DNA from: Ruegeria arenilitoris
GTDB lineage: Bacteria; Pseudomonadota; Alphaproteobacteria; Rhodobacterales; Rhodobacteraceae
NCBI RefSeq assembly: GCF_013035315.1
Contig: NZ_WQHP01000005.1
Span: forward strand, 258,001-322,000
Direction of reading: 5' to 3'
DNA length: 64,000 nucleotides
The position numbers and the translations under genes were made by a program. The notes under the pieces are model-generated. The model did no database searches and was not told the origin of the DNA. It saw only the letters and a list, made by a program, of their open reading frames with translations. This document shows, piece after piece, positions 52,599 to 60,061 of this stretch (position 1 is the first letter of the stretch; each line of letters opens with the position of its first letter).

Positions 52599-53560
52599 GC
52601 GGCTTTTGGGGACCTGCGGTCCTGTGCCAGTACAACTGCCACCGCTACGATTGCGGCCCCCAGTGCACGGGTCCAGTTCCATTCGTCCCCCAGCACCAGC
52701 ATGATCAGCATCACATAGAAGGGTGCGATGTTGATATGGAAGGACGCCAGCGCGACGCCCAGCTTTCCGACAGAGGCGATGAAGAACACCTGGCTCAACC
52801 CCATCGCGATCAGAGCATAGATCACCAACATTCCTGCCTGTTGCGCATCAAACGTAGCGGTCGGCATCACGTCCATCCCCATCTGCGCCGCAACGCCGAA
52901 CAAAACAAGCGCCATCACAAGACCGCCCGCAAAGGTGATAGTGCTGCGCCCGGTCTGGCTGAGCTCGGGAAAGTCCCGCGCTGTCGCCATGCTAGCCCAG
53001 CAGAACAGGCCGGTCGATACAATGGCGCAGACCGCACCCAGCCCCAGCTGGGCCGGAGCCACAGCGCTGGTGGCGATCAAGCCGCCAATGATCGACACAA
53101 GAACGCCGACGGCAAAGTTCCACCGCAGCCGGCGCGTCCCGGTGGCCAGTTCAATAAGAGTGGCAAAAAGTGGCGCGCAGGATGCGATGATGGCCACGGT
53201 CACAGGATCGGTCAGCTTTTGCGCCAGAATAATCAGGAACATCCCCGCCCCGAGAATCCCACCTACCAACAGGGCGTGCCTCCATCGCGCCCGCAAAACT
53301 CTTTGCGGCCCGTCGATCAGAAACCAGATCGGCACCATCACCGCCACCGCCAGCGCCAGCCGTGTCACGAACAACGCGACCGGAGGCCATGTCTGCAACA
53401 GAACCTCGGCCGCCGGAAAACCAGCCGCCCAAGTCAACATGGAGGCTACGGCCAAACCATTGCCTGGCAAAGCAGAACTCTGCCCTGCGGGCACAGAGAT
53501 GGTGTTCCCGCGCACGGGGTCCGGGCTCATCGCCATCGTGTTCAAACCTTCTGTTGGCAC
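52595..53560 (-). CDS. EamA/DMT-family permease
   Basis: Ten-helix drug/metabolite transporter, 321 residues, with two EamA halves. The first half includes FPAAEVLLQTWPPVALFVTR and the second GLSQVFFIASVGKLGVALAS. Several starts are possible in the first ten codons. The substrate is not predictable. The gene is not linked to its neighbours. Confidence 0.88.
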   Translation of the reverse strand: MPTEGLNTMAMSPDPVRGNTISVPAGQSSALPGNGLAVASMLTWAAGFPAAEVLLQTWPPVALFVTRLALAVAVMVPIWFLIDGPQRVLRARWRHALLVGGILGAGMFLIILAQKLTDPVTVAIIASCAPLFATLIELATGTRRLRWNFAVGVLVSIIGGLIATSAVAPAQLGLGAVCAIVSTGLFCWASMATARDFPELSQTGRSTITFAGGLVMALVLFGVAAQMGMDVMPTATFDAQQAGMLVIYALIAMGLSQVFFIASVGKLGVALASFHINIAPFYVMLIMLVLGDEWNWTRALGAAIVAVAVVLAQDRRSPKAA

Positions 53561-53712
53561 GGCGCCTAAGAAATGATTCGCCGCGATACCGGCAACGTCT
53601 CTGATTCAACTGATGCGATCTGGTCGAATTTCGACAAACTGTCGTTTTCAGTCACTTTCCCTGAAATCATCTCGCAGATAAGGTCCATCCATCAGCTAAC
53701 CAAAGGCCGCAT

Positions 53713-54462
53713 ATGCCAAAATTCGCAGCGAATATTTCCCTGCTTTTCTCAGAGCTTCCGTATCTGGAGCGGTTTCAGGCTGCGGCAGAAGCCGGGTTTC
53801 AGGCCGTCGAAATTCTGTTCCCTTACGATGTTGCAACCAAGGAAACCCGCCGCGCCCTGCTGGCCAATGGGCTCGAGCTGGTTCTGATCAACGCTCCGCC
53901 ACCCAATTACACCGGCGGTGCGCCCGGTTACGCCGCCATTCCCGGTGGTGAGGCCCGGTTTCAGTCCGATATTCGCCGCGTGCTGCGCTATGCCGAGGTG
54001 TTGCGCCCGGGACTGATCCATATCATGTCCGGCTATGCCTCGGGCCCGGATGCGTTTGACAGCATGGTGCGAAACCTTCAATGGGCTGCCGATGTCGCGC
54101 CGGGGCAGCATTTCACGATCGAGCCGCTGAACCCCGTTTCGCAACCCGACTACTTCCTGAACGATTACGATCTGGCCGTTCAGGTACTGTATCGCGTGAA
54201 TCGCCCGAATGTCGGCCTGCAATTCGACAGCTTCCACGCCCACATGATCCATGGCGACGCATTAGCGGTCTGGGAAGAGTATCATCCAAAAGTGGTGCAC
54301 GCCCAGATCGGTGCCGCCCCCGACCGATCCGAACCCGGCAGAGGACCAACGGACTTCAAGCAGCTTTTCGCAGCATTTGACGCCTCGGGCTATTCCGGTT
54401 GGGTCAGCGCCGAATACACGCCATCCACGCGCAGAACGGAACATTCCCTCGGCTGGATGTAG
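53713..54462 (+). CDS. hyi: Hydroxypyruvate isomerase family protein
   Basis: TIM-barrel isomerase, 249 residues, that interconverts hydroxypyruvate and tartronate semialdehyde or a similar hydroxy-acid. The start MPKFAANISLLFSELPYLER, the Glu in FTIEPLNPVSQPDYFL and the C-terminal WVSAEYTP are conserved. ATG 53713 has AAAGG six bases upstream. No glyoxylate carboligase or tartronate semialdehyde reductase is nearby, so the exact pathway is not set; paralogues such as OtnI act on other acids. Confidence 0.85.
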   Translation: MPKFAANISLLFSELPYLERFQAAAEAGFQAVEILFPYDVATKETRRALLANGLELVLINAPPPNYTGGAPGYAAIPGGEARFQSDIRRVLRYAEVLRPGLIHIMSGYASGPDAFDSMVRNLQWAADVAPGQHFTIEPLNPVSQPDYFLNDYDLAVQVLYRVNRPNVGLQFDSFHAHMIHGDALAVWEEYHPKVVHAQIGAAPDRSEPGRGPTDFKQLFAAFDASGYSGWVSAEYTPSTRRTEHSLGWM

Positions 54463-54541
54463 CGCCCACGCGCCTATTCGATCTGGCAATCGAGGCGAAA
54501 ATCCCTAAAACCGGGTCATCGCGACCCGAAGGATGCCCGAT

Positions 54542-54772
54542 ATGATCCCTGCCCGTTTTGCCCATGCCGTGTTTGGCCTGATCATGTCTGGTCTGATGTC
54601 CTGTATCGTCACCGGCATCGCCACGGTCAAAGCGGTGGGCTTTGGCCCTGGCACACTTAGTGACTGGATGGCGTCCTGGGCGTTTTGCTGGCCCATCGCT
54701 TTCGCAGTGATCCTGACCCTTGGGCCAACAGTAAAACGTATGGTCGATGGCTGGGTCAGACCGCAGGACTGA
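54542..54772 (+). CDS. DUF2798 small membrane protein
   Basis: 76-residue protein with two membrane helices (FAHAVFGLIMSGLMSCIVTGI and WAFCWPIAFAVILTLGPTV). The second ends in the DUF2798 motif TVKRMVDGWV. ATG at 54542 has GAAGG nine bases upstream; an earlier ATG at 54533 touches the GAAGG and is less likely. Function unknown. Confidence 0.8.
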   Translation: MIPARFAHAVFGLIMSGLMSCIVTGIATVKAVGFGPGTLSDWMASWAFCWPIAFAVILTLGPTVKRMVDGWVRPQD

Positions 54773-54814
54773 CCCGCTGCGAAGAGGGCCCGCCGGGCCT
54801 GATGAGCAGCGCCG

Positions 54815-57613
54815 CTAGTGCGCCTCGGCCCAATTGGCCCCTTGCCCGGCATCGACGCTCAGCTTCACATCCAGCTTCACCGCCGGATCGGATGCCCCTT
54901 CCATGACATCGCGCGCGACGTCGATCACCTGATCCACTGCGTCCTCGGCCACTTCGAACAGCAATTCGTCATGCACCTGCAACAGCATCTTGGCAGGCAA
55001 CCCGTTGATCGCATCTGGCATTCGCACCATCGCGCGGCGGATCACATCCGCAGCTGTCCCTTGAATCGGCGCGTTGATCGCCGCTCGGCGCGAGAATCCT
55101 GCGTGCGGCCCCTTGGCATTGATCTCGGGCGTATGGATTTTTCGCCCGAATAGGGTCTGTACATAGCCATGTTCTTTGGCAAAGGCGACGGTGTCATCCA
55201 TATAGCGGCGAATACCCGGAAAGCGTTCGAAGTACCGATCAATGAACCCCTGCGCCTCGGCCCGCGGAATGCGCAGGTTGCGCGCGAGGCCAAAGCCCGA
55301 GATGCCGTAGATCACACCAAAGTTGATCGCCTTGGCCTGACGGCGAATATCCGGCGTCATCTCGTCCAGCGGCACATCAAACATTTCGGACGCGGTCATA
55401 GCGTGGATATCCAACCCATCGGCAAAGGCCTGTTTCAGGGCGGGGATATCGGCAATATGCGCAAGAATGCGCAGCTCGATCTGGCTGTAGTCGAGGCTGA
55501 CCATGACGTTCCCCGGCTCGGCGATGAACGCCTCACGAATACGCCGCCCTTCCTCAGTCCGCACCGGGATGTTCTGCAGGTTCGGGTCGGTCGAGGCCAG
55601 ACGTCCAGTGTTCGCCCCTGTGATCGAATAAGACGTATGCACTCGGCCTGTATCTGGGTTGATATGGGTCTGTAGCGCATCCGTGTAGGTCGATTTCAGC
55701 TTGGACAGCTGCCGCCAGTCCAGTACCCGGCGCGGCAGCTCATGCTCGGTCGCCAGATCCTCGAGGATATCAGCCCCGGTCGAGTACTTCCCGGTCTTGC
55801 CCTTCTTGCCGCCTTCCAACCCCATCTTGTCGAACAGGATCTCACCCAACTGTGCGGGCGAGCCGACATTGAAGTTCTCACCCGCCAATTCATGGATTTC
55901 AGCCTCTAATCCGGCCATTTTCTGGGCAAAAGCATTGGACATACGGCTCAGCACATCGCGGTCGACCTTGATGCCGTGCATCTCCATTTCTTTGAGAACC
56001 GGCACCAGCGGACGTTCCAGCGTTTCGTAGACCGTCGTCACCTGCACCTGATGAAGTTGCGGCTTGAACAGCTTCCACAGGCGCAGGGTAATATCCGCAT
56101 CCTCGGCAGCATAGGCTGTGGCCTCATCAATCGGCACCTTGTCAAAGGTGATCGCCGATTTGCCCGACCCCAGCAGCGGTTTGATCGGGATCGGCGTGTG
56201 GCTGAGATACCGTTCTGACAGCGTATCCATGCCATGCCCGTGCTCACCACCATGCATCGCGTAGGACATCAGCATCGTGTCGTCGATCGGTGCGACGTTC
56301 ACGCCATAGCGCGCGAAAATCTTGGCATCGTATTTCATGTTCTGCCCGATCTTGAGGATCGATGGGTCCTCAAACATCGGTTTCAGCAGGGTCAGAGCCT
56401 CTTCCAATGGCATCTGCCCCTCGGCCAGCGCGTCCGAGCCGAACAGATCATCTGCCGCCCCATCCCTGTGGGTCAGCGGGATGTAACAGGCCTCTCCAGC
56501 CTCCACACACAGAGAAATCCCGACCAGATCGGCAATCATTTCGTTCAGACCGGTGGTCTCGGTATCGACGGCGACCCAGCCCCGCTCATAGGCCTGATCG
56601 ATCCACTTTTGCAGTGCACCTGCGTCGCGCACGCATTCATATTTGGACGCATCAAAAGGAATTGCGGCGGCCTCTTCAACCTCGGCCACCGGCGCGGGCG
56701 CGTCCGGGATCACCGGAGCTTCGGCCCCCAGCTTGTCCGCGATGCGTTTGGTGAGGGTGCGGAATTCCATCTCGGCCAGGAAGCTCAGCAGGGTGTCTGG
56801 GTCGGGGTCTTTGACCTCAAGATCGTCCAGTGTGAAATCCAGTGGAGTGTTTTCGTCCAGTTGCACCAGCTTTTTCGACAGCTCGATCTGATCGCGTTTT
56901 TCGATCAAGGTCTGACGACGCTTGGGCTGCTTGATTTCTTCGGCCCGATCCAGCAGCGTTTCCAGATCGCCATATTCGTTGATCAAGAGCGCCGCCGTTT
57001 TGATCCCGATGCCCGGAGCACCCGGCACGTTATCCACGCTGTCTCCGGCCAATGCCTGCACGTCGACAACACGTTCCGGGCCAACGCCAAATTTCTCAAC
57101 CACGCCATCCCGGTCGATGCGCTTGTTCTTCATCGCATCCAGCATTTCAACGCCACCGCCGACCAGCTGCATCAGGTCCTTGTCGGAACTCACGATAGTC
57201 ACACGCCCACCGGCTTCGCGCGCCTGCACTGCGAGGGTCGCGATGATGTCGTCTGCCTCGTAACCCTCAAGCTCTTTGCAGGCGATGTTGAAGGCCTTCG
57301 TCGCCTCACGGGTCAGCGGCATCTGCGGGCGCAGGTCTTCGGGCATTGCCTCGCGGTTGGCCTTGTACAGGTCATACAGATCATTGCGGAACGTGTGCGA
57401 GCCTTTGTCAAATATCACCGCCACATGGGTCGGCGCATCCGGACCGGCATTCCCCTCGACATACTTCTGCAGCATGTTGCAGAAGCCTGACACAGCCCCA
57501 ATCGGTAAACCATCCGACTTGCGCGTCAGCGGAGGCAGCGCGTGATAGGCCCGAAAAATAAAGGCCGATCCGTCGATCAGATGCAGGTGACATCCTTTTC
57601 CGAAATTGCTCAT
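54815..57613 (-). CDS. polA: DNA polymerase I
   Basis: Repair and replication polymerase, 932 residues, full length. The 5' nuclease domain (1-290) has LIDGSAFIFRAYHALPPL and AGDSVDNVPGAPGIGIKTA. The 3' exonuclease domain has the DETTGLNEM-type DTETTGLNEM and the polymerase domain has SLDYSQIELRILAHIA and QVHDELLFEV. All catalytic acids appear intact. Leftward; the upstream gap is about 70 bases to a small membrane-protein gene. Confidence 0.96.
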   Translation of the reverse strand: MSNFGKGCHLHLIDGSAFIFRAYHALPPLTRKSDGLPIGAVSGFCNMLQKYVEGNAGPDAPTHVAVIFDKGSHTFRNDLYDLYKANREAMPEDLRPQMPLTREATKAFNIACKELEGYEADDIIATLAVQAREAGGRVTIVSSDKDLMQLVGGGVEMLDAMKNKRIDRDGVVEKFGVGPERVVDVQALAGDSVDNVPGAPGIGIKTAALLINEYGDLETLLDRAEEIKQPKRRQTLIEKRDQIELSKKLVQLDENTPLDFTLDDLEVKDPDPDTLLSFLAEMEFRTLTKRIADKLGAEAPVIPDAPAPVAEVEEAAAIPFDASKYECVRDAGALQKWIDQAYERGWVAVDTETTGLNEMIADLVGISLCVEAGEACYIPLTHRDGAADDLFGSDALAEGQMPLEEALTLLKPMFEDPSILKIGQNMKYDAKIFARYGVNVAPIDDTMLMSYAMHGGEHGHGMDTLSERYLSHTPIPIKPLLGSGKSAITFDKVPIDEATAYAAEDADITLRLWKLFKPQLHQVQVTTVYETLERPLVPVLKEMEMHGIKVDRDVLSRMSNAFAQKMAGLEAEIHELAGENFNVGSPAQLGEILFDKMGLEGGKKGKTGKYSTGADILEDLATEHELPRRVLDWRQLSKLKSTYTDALQTHINPDTGRVHTSYSITGANTGRLASTDPNLQNIPVRTEEGRRIREAFIAEPGNVMVSLDYSQIELRILAHIADIPALKQAFADGLDIHAMTASEMFDVPLDEMTPDIRRQAKAINFGVIYGISGFGLARNLRIPRAEAQGFIDRYFERFPGIRRYMDDTVAFAKEHGYVQTLFGRKIHTPEINAKGPHAGFSRRAAINAPIQGTAADVIRRAMVRMPDAINGLPAKMLLQVHDELLFEVAEDAVDQVIDVARDVMEGASDPAVKLDVKLSVDAGQGANWAEAH

Positions 57614-57683
57614 GCGCGCGCTCCCTATCGGTCAGGGATGGTTCTGCCACAGGGCCGCGCGGGAGACCAGTCAGGAACGTGTC

Positions 57684-58154
57684 TTAACCCCCAAACAGAC
57701 CGGCGAAGACATCCGAAAAACTGTTCAGCAAGGCCATAATGACCAGCACTCCAAGCACTGCAAAAAAAGCAAATGTGAAAAACTGGAACAAAATCGCCCC
57801 GGTTCCAATAACCACCCCAGCGATAGCAGGGCGTCGCTTCTCATGGCGCAAAATGCCGATGACCGAGACGACAATCGCCAGGCCACCCAACATGGCAACG
57901 CCGATCTGCAGAAAGTCGTCCAGATCACGGGTCGGGGCGACTGGCTTCGGTTGCTCTAGCCCGGCAGCGGCGCGAAGGGTCGATTTGCCGATTTCGGCTG
58001 CCAGTTCGCCCAGCGATACGCCCGCGGAGTGCTGAGGCGCAAACGGCCCTGCCCAGAACACGAACAACGCAGCAAACAGCGCCGACGCGGCCAAACAGAA
58101 TCCGATGCACCCAAAAACCGGGTTGGCTGTATCAGTGACAGTGCTGTCCGTCAT
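57684..58154 (-). CDS. Hypothetical inner-membrane protein
   Basis: 156 residues with at least three hydrophobic segments: FGCIGFCLAASALFAALFVF, FLQIGVAMLGGLAIVVSVIG and a C-terminal FFTFAFFAVLGVLVIMALL. The middle loop is amphipathic. No family recognised. ATG 58154 has AGGTG six bases upstream; a GTG at 58163 is also possible. It precedes polA by 71 bases on the same strand. Confidence 0.65.
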   Translation of the reverse strand: MTDSTVTDTANPVFGCIGFCLAASALFAALFVFWAGPFAPQHSAGVSLGELAAEIGKSTLRAAAGLEQPKPVAPTRDLDDFLQIGVAMLGGLAIVVSVIGILRHEKRRPAIAGVVIGTGAILFQFFTFAFFAVLGVLVIMALLNSFSDVFAGLFGG

Positions 58155-58237
58155 TCCATTCACCTACGATGGCTGTACCAACGCAATACTGATGAAAATC
58201 GGGGCGAGATTTTGGCAAAAACCGATCGGGCAAGCAA

Positions 58238-58453
58238 TCAGCCCTGCTCTGTACCCTTCAGGACATACTTACAGTCGCAGTATGGGCATTCGACCCAACC
58301 GATATCTTCGGGGATCTGTAACCAGACGCGCGGATGGCCCAATGCACCTTCGCCGCCGTCACAGGCGACGCGGGTGGTCTCGACGATCTTGGTTTCCGGC
58401 GCTTCGATTGTCACGGCTGGCGATCCTTCACTGGTTGTCGGCCTCGCGGGCAT
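58238..58453 (-). CDS. Zinc-finger (zf-CHCC) protein
   Basis: 71-residue protein of the zf-CHCC family, related to the C-terminal domain of mitochondrial complex I subunit NDUFS6. Zinc ligands are visible: Cys in [11 protein letters not shown], His in [11 protein letters not shown] and two Cys in [13 protein letters not shown]. Probably assists assembly of complex I or another Fe-S enzyme. Its start is only 15 bases from the ABC ATPase start on the other strand if that gene begins at 58469. Confidence 0.87.
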   Translation of the reverse strand: MPARPTTSEGSPAVTIEAPETKIVETTRVACDGGEGALGHPRVWLQIPEDIGWVECPYCDCKYVLKGTEQG

Positions 58454-58468
58454 GCATTAGGTGCGTTT

Positions 58469-59491
58469 ATGAGCGATGAGCAAACCGGGGGCAAGGGTCT
58501 CATGACCGATGCGGCAATCAGGATCAGTGGACTGCGCAAAACCTATCGGGGCGGCAAAGGCCAACCCGAGAAACAGGCGCTGAAGGGCATCGACCTGACC
58601 ATTCCACGCGGGTCGGTGTTTGGCCTGCTGGGGCCGAACGGTGCTGGAAAATCGACACTGATCAACATCCTTGCCGGCCTGGTTGTGAAATCGGCGGGGT
58701 CCGTCTCGATCTGGGGCTTCGATCAGGATCGCAACCCGCGCCAATCCCGATCCGCAATTGGCGTGATGCCGCAAGAGCTGAATCTGGACCCTTTCTTCAC
58801 CCCACGAGGTGCCTTGGAGGTTCAGGCCGGGCTGTACGGTGTCCCCAAGGCTCAGCGGCGCAGCGATGAGATACTGGAACTGGTCGGCCTCAGCGACAAG
58901 GCCGAGGCCTATGCCCGCACATTGTCAGGCGGAATGCGCCGGCGCTTGTTGCTGGCCAAAGCGCTGGTGCACCATCCCAAGATTCTGGTGTTGGACGAAC
59001 CCACTGCTGGCGTGGATATCGAGTTGCGCCAAATGCTTTGGGCCAATGTTCGCAAGCTGAACGAACAGGGCATGACCATTATCCTGACCACCCATTACCT
59101 GGAAGAAGCGCAGGAAATGTGTGACGAGATCGCCATCATCAACCACGGTGAGAAGATCGCGCAGGACAGCACGGCAAACCTGCTGGGCCGCATGGACAGC
59201 CGTACGATGGTCATCGTACCGGACAGCCCGGTCACCGATCTGCCCGCAACAGACGGTGTCGAGGCTGCCTTGCGCGACGATGGCAGTCTGGTGCTGCAAT
59301 ACCGCAGCGCCCAGACCAGTGCTGAACAAGTGCTGGAATCCGTTCGCGCCGCCAATATCCGCATCCGCGACGTGCGCACCGAAGAGGCTGACCTAGAGGA
59401 TGTGTTCCTCGCCCTGACATCCTCGCGCAACGAAGAACCGGCCGAGGATCTGGACCAGCCGCGCAGAGGCATGCACCGGATCAAACTTTAG
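58469..59491 (+). CDS. ABC transporter ATP-binding protein without adjacent permease
   Basis: 340-residue ATPase of the ABC-2/daunorubicin-type exporters. Walker A is LLGPNGAGKST, signature LSGGMRRRLLLAKAL and Walker B ILVLDEPTAGVD, followed by a C-terminal DUF4162-like extension with EEADLEDVFLALTS. ATG 58469 has AGGTG upstream; an ATG at 58502 (MTDAAIRISGLRKTYRG) is the more typical family start. No ABC-2 permease follows, as the next gene runs the other way. The partner permease is elsewhere or absent. Confidence 0.9.
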   Translation: MSDEQTGGKGLMTDAAIRISGLRKTYRGGKGQPEKQALKGIDLTIPRGSVFGLLGPNGAGKSTLINILAGLVVKSAGSVSIWGFDQDRNPRQSRSAIGVMPQELNLDPFFTPRGALEVQAGLYGVPKAQRRSDEILELVGLSDKAEAYARTLSGGMRRRLLLAKALVHHPKILVLDEPTAGVDIELRQMLWANVRKLNEQGMTIILTTHYLEEAQEMCDEIAIINHGEKIAQDSTANLLGRMDSRTMVIVPDSPVTDLPATDGVEAALRDDGSLVLQYRSAQTSAEQVLESVRAANIRIRDVRTEEADLEDVFLALTSSRNEEPAEDLDQPRRGMHRIKL

Positions 59492-59952
59492 ACCCGGTCG
59501 ATCCGCGCCTGATAGCAATTGTTCCGTGCGGACCGGACGTGGATGTAGGTCACATCTGGGCGGGCAAAGATGTCCTTAACCTTCGCACTGATCTGATCTG
59601 TGGGAGTGATGGCCCCGGTTCCGTAGACGATCCGATCATCCTCGCCATACCCCTTAATGAGGTAGTCTGGTGATGAGGTCAAAATCTCGGGCATCGTGTC
59701 CCCGCTATACCGTTTGCACGGGACCGCACACAGAAAGATCGGGCCGGTTTCAGCGTAAGGATGTGGCTCTAAGAAAGGCCTATGGGCCAAAATCAACATC
59801 TCTTCGCCTTCGGGGATGTTTTGCAGACAATGGCGGCAAGGATTGCCTGCGCCGGTCGAAACAGCCCGTTCTGGCACGGTGCCATAGGCATCCGGCCCGC
59901 CTGCCTGCAGGGCGCGAACCTCGTCAGTTGGTAATGCAGTGATCTTGAACAT
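59488..59952 (-). CDS. DUF1203 domain protein
   Basis: 154-residue soluble protein of the DUF1203 family, function unknown. Typical segments are GNPCRHCLQNIPEGEEMLIL with its Cys pair, and YGTGAITPTDQISAKVKDIF. ATG 59952 has AAAGGAGA six bases upstream; the longer frame, which extends past dnaE2's start on the other strand, lacks one. Divergent from dnaE2 with 109 bases between starts. It overlaps the end of the ABC ATPase by 4 bases. Confidence 0.87.
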   Translation of the reverse strand: MFKITALPTDEVRALQAGGPDAYGTVPERAVSTGAGNPCRHCLQNIPEGEEMLILAHRPFLEPHPYAETGPIFLCAVPCKRYSGDTMPEILTSSPDYLIKGYGEDDRIVYGTGAITPTDQISAKVKDIFARPDVTYIHVRSARNNCYQARIDRV

Positions 59953-60030
59953 CTCGGGTCTCCTTTTTCCCGACCATGCCCAGCGCTCCAAACTCAATCG
60001 ACCCGTTTCCTGCGCAAAGGACTCGAAAAA

Positions 60031-60050
60031 GAACAAAACGTGAATATAAT
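60031..60050 (+). promoter_or_regulatory. LexA-like box overlapping a perfect -10 element upstream of dnaE2
   Basis: GAAC at 60031 and GAAT at 60042 are separated by seven bases, one mismatch from the alphaproteobacterial LexA box GAAC-N7-GAAC. TATAAT at 60045-60050 is a perfect -10 element that overlaps its right half. A matching -35 is not clear. The predicted transcript start (about 60057) is only five bases before the ATG, and no ribosome-binding site is visible. Confidence 0.55.
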
Positions 60051-60061
60051 ATAGAATCGCC

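Noticed and set aside
56234-57490. 418-codon rightward ORF over polA
   Set aside because: Antisense shadow of the polA coding sequence with no protein-like features.
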